Shown: piece after piece, positions 22,201 through 33,721 of the stretch
How positions within the stretch are numbered: position 1 is the stretch's first letter
Layout of the letters: each line of letters starts with the position of its first letter
DNA from: Flaveria trinervia
Taxonomy: Eukaryota > Streptophyta > Magnoliopsida > Asterales > Asteraceae
DNA length: 64,000 nt
NCBI GenBank assembly: GCA_025506515.1
Contig: CM046451.1
Location: forward strand, 47,379,212-47,443,211
Direction: 5' to 3'
Position numbers and translations under genes: made by a program
Notes under the pieces: generated by a model
Database searches by the model: none
What the model was told of the DNA's origin: nothing
Seen by the model: only the letters and a program-made list of their open reading frames with translations

Positions 22201-23832
22201 TCAGTTGTACTCAGCTGATGATGCCTCGGTAATGGAAAAGGGATACCTTCACGGTGGAGCATATCGATGTTTTGTGGCTCAATTTGAGTGAAAATATGTT
22301 AGTGAAGTGTTAAACGATGAGTCATGGGTCAGTGCAATGCAAGAAGAACTCCTACAGTTCAAGAAATTAGGAGTATGGACACTTATGGACAAACCAAAAG
22401 GTGCTAAGGTGATTGGCACTAAATGGGTACTGAAATGCAAGAAAGATCACCAAGGAGTAATAATCAGGGACAAGGCCCGACTTGTAGTTCAAGGATTTTG
22501 ACAAGTCGAAGGCATAGGTTACAATGAAATGTTTGCACTAGTGGCACAAATGGAAGCACTACGTATATTTCTAGCTTATGCATCCTAATGAAGATCAATG
22601 TCTATCAACTAGATGTCAAGAGTGCGTTCCGTCATGGTGAAATCCATGAGACAGTTTATGTCTATCAACCTGAAGAATTTGACGATCCTTATCATCGGGA
22701 CAGAGTTTACAAGCTGGATAAGGCTCTCTACGGGCTCCATCAAGCCCCGAGAGGATGGTATGAGAAACTCGTAACTCATTTGGTGAAACAAGGTTTTGCA
22801 GGGGAGTTATTGATTGTACACTGTTCAACAAAGAAAAAGATGGTGACTTACCGGTGGTACAAATTATGTTGATGACATAATCTTCGGTTCTAAAAACAAA
22901 GAGTTATATAAAGAATTTTAATCTGTAATGAAAGCAGAATTTAAGATGAGTGACATGGGGGAGATGAAGTTCTTTCTTGGGTTACAGGTGGATCAGACAC
23001 CAAAGGGGATATTTCTACATTAGACCAAGTATGTAGGCGATGTCCTCAGTCGGTTCGATATGGAGAATGCTTCTGCAGCTGGAACTCCACTTGCCACAAA
23101 CCATGACGTGCACCCGACGAAAATGGTGATCTGGTTGATGCCACCATGTACAGAGGACGATTAGATCTCTCATGTATCTCACAGCTTCACGACCTGATAT
23201 CATGTACGTGACGTGTCTTTGTTCCAGATATCAGGCAAAACCAAAAGTAAACCATCTCATCAGCGTCAGAAGGATTTTTCATTATTTGAAGGGTACTCCA
23301 ACACTTAGGTTGTGGTATCCTCATGACGATGACTATGAACTTACATCGTATAGTGACTCAGATTATGGCGGTTGCAAAATGAATTACAAGTCAACATCTG
23401 CAGGATGTCAGTTCTTTGGGAGACGGTTAGTCACCTCGTAGTGTAAGAAGCAGACCTCCGTTGCTCTATCAACATGTGAAGCTGAATACGTTGCTGTTGC
23501 AAGTTGTTGTTCACAAATCATCTGGATTCAACATCAAATGCACGACTATGGTTTGCAATTTTCTAACACTCTTATTTTTTTGATAATTCTGCTGCTATTG
23601 CCGTAACAAAAATCTGGTCCAACATCCTAAAACTAAACACATCGGTATTAAATATAACTCCATACGTGACTGTTTTGAAAAGCATTTAATCGATGTGGTT
23701 AAAACAAATATGGACATTTAACGTGCCGACCTCTACACTAAATCATTTGATAAACCTAGGTTTTTATATCTGTTAGAGGTCAATGGCGTGAAAAAGAAAA
23801 GTGATGTGATTCTAGAAGACAAGAGTTCGTAG
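22201..23832 (+). pseudogene. Element A reverse transcriptase and RNase H
   Basis: RT blocks: WVSAMQEELLQFKKLGVWTL, IGTKWVLKCKKD, KARLVVQGF (then TGA at 22499), QLDVKSAFRHGEIHETVYVY, YKLDKALYGLHQAPRGWYEK. Y-V-D-D is intact at 22865-22876 (YVDDIIFGS). RNase H: YLTASRPDIMYVTCLCSRYQ, YSDSDYGGCK, CQFFGRRL, then after a TAG KKQTSVALSTCEAEYVAVAS, KTKHIGIKYNSIRDCFEKHL. The stop is at 23830. The R-D-C-F-E-K motif is shared with C. There are at least five breaks. Confidence 0.9.
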
Positions 23833-25380
23833 TCCGACATGGTTTTTATTTTTCTTTTATTTATTTTACATATTTTTCTCTCTATTAAAAATTCAAAAAC
23901 ACAAAAAGATTTTTGGTTTTAGAATTTTAGGGGGAGCATAAGTTAATTTAGTATTTAATTACTTAAAAAATGAGAGAGGAGGACAGCTTGGCTAATAGAA
24001 ATGAAATCATATATGTGATTCTGATTCAACGTTTATGGAAAATGATAGTACAAAGGGAACAATCGTTTGGGACTTTAAAAGATTTTAAATGATTAAGATG
24101 CAAAATTCAAAGTATAAGTCTGAGAAGTCTAAGCAAAATAAAAGGAAAAATGAAAGTAAAACTAGTATGCTACTAAGGTAACATAGAGAAAGTAGACCTA
24201 GAGCTGGCTAGTTCATTATATGATGTGTTGGTAGATTCAACACAATAGATTAGTAGACCTCATTGGTGGTTTAAAATCTCAAACTAAGTTGTTCAACTTG
24301 CTGTGGGTTCCCATCTTATCTCTGGTTAACACAATCAACGCAGTTCAAATAAGGGGTGAAGAGCAAAATAAATGCCATAAATGTGTGCGAACGACCATAA
24401 AAATGAGCAAAGAACATGGAAACATGCTAAATGCAATCAATCTAATAACTTATTTTGTTTGTGCATTATGTGGAAAAAGAAAAGTAAATGCTCTAACAAG
24501 AAGATAGGTTGTGTGCCTCTCTACTGTGCGGTGGCACTGACCTGAGGATAAGCATAACCTAAATATTCTAGAATTCATTGTTGTTTGCACCTCTTTGATG
24601 TGCGATGGCACTGACCTGAGGCTTGTCATCTATTTGAAAGCTCTTAGAATAGTGTCTTCTTGAAATATACCCGTAGACCACTCAAAAATCTCCTGTGAAA
24701 TGTTGATTACCATATAAGCATGGGATCCACAAATGATCGTTGAAATAATTAAACCTTAACTCACCACCAATGTCTGACAAAAATCTATGTATGGATTTAA
24801 GAGTACAAGTATAGTGACAATCATCGTGAGTTGCAGTTCTTGAAAGTAAAAATCATTGTGTGCATCCTATAGCTCTAGTATGATTTCCTAAAACTGCTAT
24901 TGACTCTCAGTCAAAACAAGAATCTAGCATCAAAATGGTTTATTAAAATGCTCCAAATGATTCTGATATACCTGTATGATTCCATAATGAATCATTCCAG
25001 AAATGATAAAATTAACTTGAAGTTGTGTTGTCCAGGAAGTAAAATCTGTTAGATGCACTCTGATAGGTTTAATTCCATCTCGAATGAAAATTACAAAAAT
25101 ATGTCCTGTTTTGCTTTATATTTGAAAGTGTTTACAATTTTTGTTTTCTAGTAATTTGTTACGTAGATGTCTCTACAACTAGACGAAATCTATGAATCAC
25201 TCTCTTAAAAGGGGTCACGTCTGAGGTGATTAAAATGTTTAAAATGAAAAGGATCACATCTAAGGTGATCAGACCATTTTAAAATTAAAAGGATCACGCC
25301 TGAGGTGATCAATGGTGTTAGAAGGTCATAATGTTTATCAAATGTTAACATTTTTAAGGGTTTGAAACTGTAAAAGGCTC
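23833..25380 (+). other. Spacer of element A, first part
   Basis: No gene seen. It contains a polypurine-like run at 23925-23936 and two imperfect copies of CTGTGCGGTGGCACTGACCT (about 24524 and 24596). A triple GGATCACGTCTGAGGTGATC-type unit lies at about 25211, 25249 and 25290, each itself an inverted repeat (GATCACxxxxGAGGTGATC). Confidence 0.5.
23925..23936 (+). other. Internal polypurine-tract-like run in element A
   Basis: TTTTAGGGGGAG about 95 bp after the pol stop, like 2581-2592 in B. Confidence 0.5.
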
Positions 25381-25385
25381 AAGCT

Positions 25386-25710
25386 CATAAGTATGGGCCA
25401 ATCACATGATTGGATCATAAGTATGGGCCAATCACATGATTGGATCATAAGTATGGACCAATCGCACCATTGAACCATAAGTATGAGCCAGTCGTATGAT
25501 TGAACCATAAGAATGGACCAGTCGCACGATTGGATCATAAGCATGGAGCAATCCATGCGAATGGATCACAAGAATGAACCAATCGCACGAATGGATGAGG
25601 CCGTATGAGCTAGTCACATGACTGAACCCCAGTCGCACAACTGAAGCAAGAGTATGGGCAGTCGCACAACTGGAGCATGCATATGGGTCCAATCGTACGA
25701 TTGAACATGA
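25386..25710 (+). repeat. 30-bp tandem dyad array in the A spacer
   Basis: Units start at 25386, 25416, 25446, 25476, 25506, 25536 and 25567. The first two are identical. The unit reads CATAAGTATGGRCCARTCRY then AYGATTGRAY. The core (CAATCGCACGATTG type) is a near-palindrome. Less regular copies run to 25704 and end in AATCGTACGATT. The LTR array of A (42600-42835) uses a recognisably related unit. The long opposite-strand frames over it are repeat artefacts. Confidence 0.9.
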
Positions 25711-25713
25711 AGA

Positions 25714-25725
25714 CAATATAAAAGG
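25714..25725 (+). promoter_or_regulatory. Candidate internal TATA box of element A
   Basis: CAATATAAAAGG lies 10 bp after the last dyad. About 680 bp separate it from the accessory ATG at 26409. Confidence 0.6.
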
Positions 25726-26109
25726 AGGGGTGAGTCGGTCGCATTTCTCACCACCCCTGAATAGTTCAAAAAACCTGCTCATACGTAGACACCCTGCCAA
25801 AATTTCTTCTTGCCTTGATTTCTTGCTGATTGTGTTACTAACTAATCCATTGTTCATTTACAGGTACTGAGTGACTGAAATCGAACAAAATGCTCAGTGA
25901 AATCAAACCCTGACTGATCTAATTGGGTAAAATCAAGAAATCAGTAAAAACCACTCAAATAAACCACTTAAATGAAAAAAATAATTGATTTATAGTACAT
26001 TGGTTGCTATTTAGAGTGTGGGTGAGTCAAATGAGTCTAAACACGACGTCTAATATCTAGTTTTGACCAAGATTCGTAGTCGGAGTGCCGAACAGATTCG
26101 TATGTGAAT

Positions 26110-26335
26110 AGACACTCCGAATGAACTTCAGTTGCACGATTGAGCCAGACGTGCTATTCAATCACACGAATGAATCATTCGGTAACTTGGTCGCACGACT
26201 GACTCAACCGCATGGCTTAACACACGACTCAGTTCAGTTGGACACTCAATCGCACGACTGAACTCAGTCGCAAGCTTAATCGCACGACTAAACTCAGTCG
26301 CATGGTTCAATCGCACGATTGAACCAGACTGATCT
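26110..26335 (+). repeat. Second dyad cluster in the A spacer
   Basis: At least seven TCGCACGA/TCACACGA cores: TTGCACGATTGAGCC, AATCACACGAATGAA, GGTCGCACGACTGACTC, AATCGCACGACTGAACTC, AATCGCACGACTAAACTC, AATCGCACGATTGAACC. It lies between the TATA box and the ATG, so it would be in the leader RNA or act as a downstream element. Confidence 0.8.
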
Positions 26336-26408
26336 CAAAAGAATTAAATTTCCAATAGTCATCTCTTATGCACAAATCTAATGTCTATGTGTCTTATGTT
26401 ATAACAAC

Positions 26409-29085
26409 ATGGCTGATAGGTGGACTATCAACACCAAGCACAACATCTGTGCTCACTTGGATGTCACCACTCGGAATGCTACGAGTTTGCTCGGATTATT
26501 GCTTTTCTTAGGAGATCGAGGATCTTCAAAGCTATTTCGACACCATGCACTCCTTACAGATCCATCCAACTGGCCTTCTGGGAAAGTGCTAGGGTTGACC
26601 TGTCCATTGAGCCATACTGTATACGGAGCTCCATTTTTGGTCAAGAGATCGAAGTTAATGCAGCAAATCTAAGACGGGTACTGGATTTGGGTGATGATGA
26701 TGCCCACCCGAACAAGTTACATCCTATGATAGTAAGGGGTTGTTTTCTACGGATGAAGTACACTAGGGACATCAACGCAGGTGTGCTCAACAAAAGCAAC
26801 CTATGTCCCTAGTTCTAGTACCTGGCCATGTCATTCTGAAGTGCATACCATCAAGGAGGGGACGATTTGATGATTTATCTGACCAAATCTAGAATGCATA
26901 CATTGCATTGGTGCTGAACCATCCTTTCAGCTTCTCCAACATGATATTCTCTTACTTGACAGAGAACCTCGAGGCTAAGGGTAAGCAGGGTTTTTTGCAT
27001 GTATCCTCGGTTCTTACAGCTTATTATGATGAGAAGCTTTCGTCTCTACCAAAGGAGAAAGAAGGTGTAGTGGTACTCGAGGTGATGGATGATACCACCT
27101 TGGGTAGGATGAAAGTACATAGGGGGAAGCAGGTGAAGCCCCTTGTCTGGATACTGTTCGGGCACTTGGCAAGTGCTGATTATGTGGCACCTTCTCACAA
27201 GAAGTGGTGTCATGATGAGAGTGACTCAGATATCGAGCCGATTGAGCTACCCACTGATGATACAAATGACGATGACGACGATCATGGTGATGGTCAAGGC
27301 GGTAAGGCTCCTGGTGGATTCGAGCAGGCTCCAATCCACCCTGATTTTCGGATAGATGAAGATGATAAGTCTGATGAGGAACCTCTCATGAAGACCATTG
27401 GGAGTAGGGTTGTGGCCACAGAGAGAGGAATAGCGGCGGTTGGTGGACTCCAGGGTGAGTCAAGGGGTGTGGCTACTGATGGTATGATCCTACATACACC
27501 CTGACAAGCCAACAGCCTAGGGGGAGCATCTTCTTCTAAAGGCTCAAGGAAGAAGCGTATAGCTCAACCCCTAGGCTTAAAGAGCAAGTGACGGAGGATC
27601 ACTCTTATCAGCATAGCTACCACCACCTCTACCACAGCTCCCACCACTACCACACCTCCTATCACCATTACCACACCTCCTACCACTACTACCACCACCA
27701 CTCCACCCACTACTACTATCTCTTATCCTACCGTCACTACCACAGCCACTCCACCACAACCCACACACATTCCACCTCCCATATTCACCACATCTACTAC
27801 TACCACCACCTCTCATCAAGCAGGTCCATCCACACATTCTCCATTCATAAATGGACCCGCTCTACCACACATCGAATTAGAGGAACAGCTGGCGAACCTA
27901 AACAACATAGTGCTTAGACTGCTTGCAACTGATGAGCATAGGGCTTCTCAGTTACACAAGATGATGGAAGTTAATGTTGCTCAAGCCCATAAGATCAGGA
28001 GCTTAGTGAGAAGAGCGAGCTATATGAGAGAGCTTTGAGCCGTGCCCATCATGCGCTTAGAAGCGAAAATGAGCTGGTGTGGCATCGGTAAAGAGGATTG
28101 AGGAGCTGGAAAAAAAATAAGAAGATTATGCTAAGCTAAAAGGATCAAAGATGGAGCCTCTAAAGATCAAAGATGGTGAGGGTGATGATGGAGATGATGA
28201 TGAGGAGGAGGAGGAGGAAGATGATAGTGAAGAAGATGTTGAGGAGGGAGGACTGAGCTGAAAAGATCACGATGAGGATGATGATCAGGAAGGTGATGCA
28301 TCCGCATCAGCCTCTAATCCTCAGGCTCACGAGAGGAGAACTAAAAGGAATCAATATCAAGGAGCCTCATCCTCCGCTCCTCCTGCTGAAGAATCTACAA
28401 TTCAAGACAAAAGTAATAGTTAGATGTATTTGTATTTAGAAACTTTAGTATTTGAATTATATTACATTAATGTAATTAATTATCAGGTTTGTATGTTTAT
28501 GTTTAAATGCGTTATATGATGACTTATATGTGTTGAGATTAATGTTTAATTAGGCTTTACAAACAGACGAATACAATGTCCAACCCCTTCAGCAGGTCAA
28601 GACTCAATTAACCATGATTCTTGATTTGCAAGGGATAGTCAGAATGTCAGTGAGCTACACTCCTGAAGAAGGAGAAATCATTCATGATCTAACCGATGAC
28701 CATCTGGCTGAGATACTCTGACTTAATCCTGATGAAATTGTCAAAGATGCTCCAGAAGTCGATGTGTTGAGTGATGAGGAGCTACATGATGTAGACGAGA
28801 TTGAGATTGAGGATATTACACTTGAGCACTATCCAGAGTACGCTGACCACGAAGGCAATGTTATACCCAATTTGGGTGATACTTTTGGTAGTGCTACATT
28901 TGAAACATTGGATGAAGTAGAGAAAGAGAAGGAGAAAGAAGAAAGCTAGGCCCAAGCTTTGGACGCCAATGTCGAACTGAAGAAAGCTGAATGGGCGGCT
29001 TGTTTTGCTGAAATGAAGTCCCAATGCGCACCTACAAAGTTGAATGCCTACACCAAGCTGTACAGAGTCAAGAAACATCAGAAGG
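26409..29085 (+). pseudogene. Accessory gene of element A, first part (interrupted by C)
   Basis: Homologue of the B accessory gene; function unknown. The start MADRWTINTKHN at 26409 sits after TGTCTTATG, a context like that of B. A frameshift near 26475 moves to FARIIAFLRRSRIFKAIS, then SIQLAFWESARVDL and VNAANLRRVLDLGDDDAHP, which line up with SSWES and ITKESVRRCLQFND in B. After a stop at 26813 coding resumes in the frame open from 26908 (VLNHPFSFSNMIFSYL). Next come an acidic stretch, a Thr/Pro-rich linker (about 27590-27840), a coiled coil (LEEQLANLNNIVLRLL), an acidic run (28170-28250), a probable intron, and EIEIEDITLEHYPEYADHEG. Coding ends at YTKLYRVKKHQK where C inserted. It continues at 41678. 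Confidence 0.75.
28412..28554 (+). other. Candidate intron in the A accessory gene
   Basis: A 143-bp AT-rich, stop-filled segment begins GTAATAG and ends TTTAATTAG. It separates coding-like sequence (PPAEESTIQDK) from coding-like sequence (ALQTDEYNVQPLQQVKTQ). The phase does not join perfectly, but the flanks carry indels elsewhere. The alternative is a simple AT-rich insertion. Confidence 0.35.
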
Positions 29086-30054
29086 TGATAGGATCTCAGC
29101 ATCTAGTTTGATCGATTCGAATGATTTCAACAGCGGAATAGAGTACCAACTAGCACAATTCGAGCAAGAATACCGAAGATATAGCAATGAACAGAATTAG
29201 TTATAGAGAAGAAAGTTTCTGCAAAAGGAATATTTCATTCAATCACACGCTTTGGCATGGCATTGGCAAAATTACAATTTAGGTCATTCTTCCTTATATA
29301 AGGAAAGATGACGTAGGCTGATGTCACTTGATAGTGACATCTAACCGTTATTTAACAAACTACTGAAACACTAAAACTACTGAAGAGGTCAAGCAGCTGA
29401 CATCTTCTTACAAGAAGCTAAGTGTTTACTTATTACAAAACTACTGATAAGAAACTACTGAAACTACAACGACTGAAGAACAGACTCTTCAGTCGTTTTA
29501 CAAAACTACTGAAAGTAAAAATATAAAACTACTGATAAACACAACTACTCAAGAAGTACTCTTCAGCTGTTGTGACAAAATACTGAAACTTCAGCACTTG
29601 GTCTTCAGACTTGAACTTCAGACGTTTCATCAGCTGATGACTTCAGTAGATGTCATCAGCTGATGTCTTCAGTCTTTGTCTTCAGACTTTGTACATCAGT
29701 TGTTGATCTTCAGCACTTGTGGACTTTTTAGCTATTGAACTTCAGTACTTTGGTCTTAAGCTTTAGCACTTGTATTCTTCAGCTGTTGACCTTCAGTACT
29801 TTGGTCTTCAGCTTCAGCACTTGTGTTCTTCAGCTGTTGGACTTCAGTACTTTGGTCTTCAGCTTCAGCACTTGTGTCTTCAGCTGTTGGACTTCAGCAC
29901 TTTAGTCTTCAGCTGTGAAGTCTTCAGTACTTGATCTTCAGCTGTTGAAGTCTTCAGCACTTGTCGAACTGCTGATAAGCCTTCAGCAGTTGTTGTGATC
30001 ATGTGGGACTCAGAGGTTTTCTGATCTTGGCTCATTGGTTCTTTTGGTCCAAAA
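29086..30054 (-). repeat. 3' LTR of element C
   Basis: Plus-strand reading is TGATAGGATCTCAGC to GGTCCAAAA, 969 bp; the final CA of the LTR (as read on plus) is mutated to AA. A TATA box CCTTATATAAGG is at 29292-29303. Array words (CTTCAGCTGTTG, AACTACTGAA, CATCAGCTGATG) fill 29350-29990. It is one repeat unit shorter than the 5' copy. Confidence 0.93.
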
Positions 30055-30055
30055 A

Positions 30056-30066
30056 CTCCCCCTGAA
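30056..30066 (-). other. 3' polypurine tract of element C
   Basis: On the minus strand TTCAGGGGGAG lies directly before the LTR start. The tract AGGGGGAG is shared with B. Confidence 0.75.
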
Positions 30067-30268
30067 CCAATGCAGCCAAAACCTCTAATTGATTTATTTT
30101 CCCACTTATTGTTGGCAGAATGGTGGTCTTTTTCCTTCTTGATCAGTTGAGAAGATGACCCATATAAGCACTGGCCTGGGAATGAGTCTCTGAAGATTTG
30201 GCTGGCAAGTATGGATTGGAGCTCTGTATTGGGGATTGGACACTGAGCTGTTCCCCCATCCATGAGAC
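30067..30268 (-). other. Trailer between the C accessory gene and polypurine tract
   Basis: About 200 bp with no recognisable coding. The minus frame that spans 29880-30272 runs into the LTR and is judged chance. Confidence 0.4.
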
Positions 30269-33200
30269 TCACTTCCCAACTATGAGCTTGTAGGATTCCC
30301 TGGTGTAGGCCTCCAAAAATACAATTGGTTCCTCCATGGTGAGCTCCTCTGCCTCACCATCGAAGAATCCTTCAGGCCCATAGTACTCAGACAGGAATTT
30401 GACCTGTTTTCCATTTTTGAGTACCACTGTTGTAATCTGTCTGTAAGCAAATTCATCATGATGATGACCTTCTAACAGCAGTGGTAACTCATCCTTTCTG
30501 ATCTCATTCAGCCTCTTATACACCAGCCCCTTTTGATCATTCTGTTCTCTAGCATCTTTTGTGGAGGCATGTTTGAGGTGTAGGCCTTTTTGAAATCTTC
30601 CAGGATTTCCCAGGGTGAGACTACAAGGGCTAAGGAGATCACTTCATCTACAATCTTTTTCACTTGCCCATTGTATCTCTGAGGGATATTTTTCTTTTGT
30701 ATTCTGTGAGCCACCCTGGATCAGGCCAAATTCTTACTCTTTCTTTCACATACTAAAAAGTATGTCTAAGAGTATAAATCCTCTGAGCTTGTTTTTTCAT
30801 ATTAATGATGGAGGAAGTGGCTGCATATGCTTTATCTATACTCTCCTCAATAACTCTTCATCGTGCAATCTGTGTTGTTCTTCTTCTTCCAATTTCACTT
30901 TGATTGCATCTCTTTGTTGCTCAGGAGTTATTGCAAGAGAGAGATCTTTGGCCTTAGGCAACTGCAGAACAGCTAAAATCGGCAGCCTATCTTCTTCATC
31001 ATCATTTTCTTCTTCTTCCACAAGCCTCAACACCCTTCTCTTCTTCTGCTTAGGTGCATCATCGGCTGTTGGTTTTGAGGGTAAGGGAGTTGGTTTTGTG
31101 GGTTGTGGTTGTGGTGTTTTGGAGAGGGAATGTTGACAGGCTGAGTTAGCATTTTGGAGGTGAGTGTGGCTTTTGAGTGTTTGGGTAGCTCAGTCCTGCT
31201 CCCTGCTCCTGCTTCATTCAAAGCTTCTACTACTAAACCCTTAGTGTATGCTTCAGACGAACAGATCTTGGAGGTTATGGCCAAGATGTTGTCCCTGGTC
31301 CATTAATTTACCTTGATCAATGATCCTTCAAGGTATTTGCTGATAAATCTGATCATGATCTCAAGTCTCTCTCTATCCATAGTGTTGTAGCTGGCCCATC
31401 TTTGTTGAATCTCTTCGATCTCTAATCATCTTATTCAGAGAATCCAGCTTTTCAGTGTCGAAACCTTGCCTAAACAGCTGATCAATGATATTGTCCATTG
31501 ATCTGCTGTGTTCAGCATCAGCCTCTTTGACCATTTCGTTCAAGTTCTTCTCTTCTCAGCACTCTTCTTTTTCTTGTATGTGACATGAAAATCTTTTTGA
31601 CTTTCATGTACTTTTTCAATTTCAGCTCCCTTCTCATCACATTCTCCTTCTCTTTTTCGGCCTCATACACACAATCCTTCTCTTTTTCCACTCTTTATCC
31701 TTCTCTTTCTCTCTCTCCTTCTCCATCCTCTTTCTTTTAGCTTTCACTGCTGAACTCTCCCCCTTTTTGGGGGCATTGGTTGCAAGGGATTGAGTAGCAG
31801 AAAGTTGTTGGCTCAGTACATCCTCCACCAGGGGTTGTAAGACAGAAGAAGTCTCTCATCAACAGTTTTAATAACAAATTCGGTTAGCTGTGGTGTGATG
31901 AGAGATAGGGGATTTTGAGGGATAGCATCCATTTGCTCAGAGGGGTTTTGGTCCTGAGAAATGGTGCCAGAAACAGAGGCAGGTGGCTGAGAATTTTGTA
32001 GTGGCTGTGTTTAAGGGACCTTCAGAGGAAGGTGCCATATTGGGTTGATATGGTGGCAGATGGTCTTTCTCCTTGAGAGAGTTGGTCAAGTAGTTTTTGC
32101 AGCCTACTGACTTCCTCCTCTAGGATTGTGTTCTGGGCAAGAACATCATAAAAGAAGCCAGGTCATCATCAGCAGATGCTGAATCACCTGACCTCCTGCT
32201 TGTAGCAGGATGTACATGCACTGGGTGTAGACCAATGTAGCATGTGCCCCTTTGTCTTGGAACTGGGGACTTCCAGCCTCAGGACTTTGTCCTTGATCAG
32301 CTGTTGCCTTGGTGAGGTCTTACTTATGTTACCAACCTCAGTCTGATCATATGCTGATTCAGAAGAGGTGGTAGCCTCACCAGATGTTCTGATCTCCATA
32401 TCCCACCAGGAGATAGAACATTTAAACCCCGGTGCTGTGGGTTGTCAGAAGCATGTGTATCCTCTTCCTCAATTGCTGTTGTTCTCCCCTTATTGGTGGT
32501 TGTAGGGGAGGAGGAGAGGCATGCAGCTGAGTCAGATATTGGCAATTATAATGGTTGGGCTTTGAGGGGCATTTGCATGGGGAGACGGATATAAGCTGAT
32601 TGCATTTGGGGAGAGGGATGCTCTTCAATGATAACCTCCTCAAGTGAGAGAGGTCTCGTAATGTGGGTCCCCTGAAGTGGTTGCAACAGGATCCTTTTGA
32701 GAGGATACCTGGCGGCTGTGGCTGGTTGAGTCGTTAAACTACTAGGGGGGTTTGAACTAGTAGGTTTATCCTGTGTGGGTGGTACAGGAGCATCATCAGG
32801 GGACTCGTCTCCCTGATTAGCTTGTTGGGTTTGGACTTTGGCTTGGTGGGGACTTTGGATCTGGCAATTGAAGCTGTGGGTTCTCTTTGCTTGGGTTTTA
32901 GGAAACGGGCAACTTCTTTGAGGGATTGGTCGGAGTTATGCCTGGAGTATACCTCAGCTAGAACAGCTGGTGCAGGGAATCCAAGGCCAACAGGGCCATC
33001 AGTTTGTAATTCATTTAAAATTATGGCCATCAGAAACTGGGATATAATAGCCATCGGTTTCCCACAGGTTTCTGTGCCAAATCTTTGATTTCTAGAACAC
33101 AATTTGTGAAAAATTTAAAGGTTGGTGTTCTAGAATTGAATATAATACCTGTGCCACGGGAAGACATTTGATCCCATGAGGATGTCTTCGAGGCTAAGCA

Positions 33201-33630
33201 AACATTCACCATATGAAATATCAGCCTTCAGCATCAGGGAAGTTCTTCTTCAGTATGGTAGCAACTTTAAGATTTCCGTCGTACCCATTGTTGATGAAGG
33301 GCATATCAGTTGTGCCCTTGGGTACTCAGTCACACAAGCAGCATCTTGTAAATTTAGCACTCTACGAATGCTTTCAGGTGTAACCTCTACTTGTTTTTGG
33401 TTAACCAATACCTAACAGAGATTTGGCCGGTAGGCACATCAGTGTGAACGTAGGCATTGGACCAAAACTGACTGAGTGACTCTCGGTAAATGGTCGGGTT
33501 TAATAGCAGAGCTGTATTATTATATGAGAATCAGCCATTAGGTCTATGGCGTGATCAAACTTTGTCCAGAAGGCCAATTTCGTGAGGTAGGCGACGCAGT
33601 TATGTCGGGGTTTAAACTCATGGTTGCCAT
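30269..33630 (-). pseudogene. Accessory gene of element C (decayed)
   Basis: Homologue of the A and B accessory genes. The start is MATMSLNPDITASPTS at 33630, only about 60 bp after a TATA box, with no room for a leader intron. After an early frameshift the N-terminal domain is recognisable from a T-I-Y-R-E-S-L-S-Q-F-W block and from VTPESIRRVLNLQDAA, matching TIYENPIRSSWES and ITKESVRRCL in B. Next come an S/P/T/K-rich linker (about 32180-33000), a K/E/R-rich coiled coil (KRKRMEKEREKEKDKEWKK at about 31680-31730), another acidic helix (LVEEEENDDEEDRLPILAVL) and a C-terminal domain (30269-30714) ending SYKLIVGK, against TYELVIGRK in B. Many stops and shifts divide it into short frames. Cellular role unknown. 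Confidence 0.75.
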
Positions 33631-33690
33631 TTTTGAAAGTATGAAGGTCAGGTCGAAGAACGGTAATGGACCGTTTGAGAAGAAGACAGG

Positions 33691-33700
33691 TATTTATAGG
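33691..33700 (-). promoter_or_regulatory. Candidate internal TATA box of element C
   Basis: On the minus strand CCTATAAATA lies between the spacer array and the accessory ATG at 33630, about 60 bp upstream of it. It is the clearest of the three internal TATA boxes, because the spacing would place the transcript start just before the ATG. Confidence 0.65.
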
Positions 33701-33721
33701 GTTGGGAGAGGAAAGGATGAA

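Noticed and set aside
25338..25857. Minus-strand frames (72 and 141 codons)
   Set aside because: They follow the 30-bp dyad repeat and have no family match.
30615..31136. 173-codon plus-strand frame
   Set aside because: Antisense shadow of C's accessory gene, whose minus-strand reading shows family motifs.
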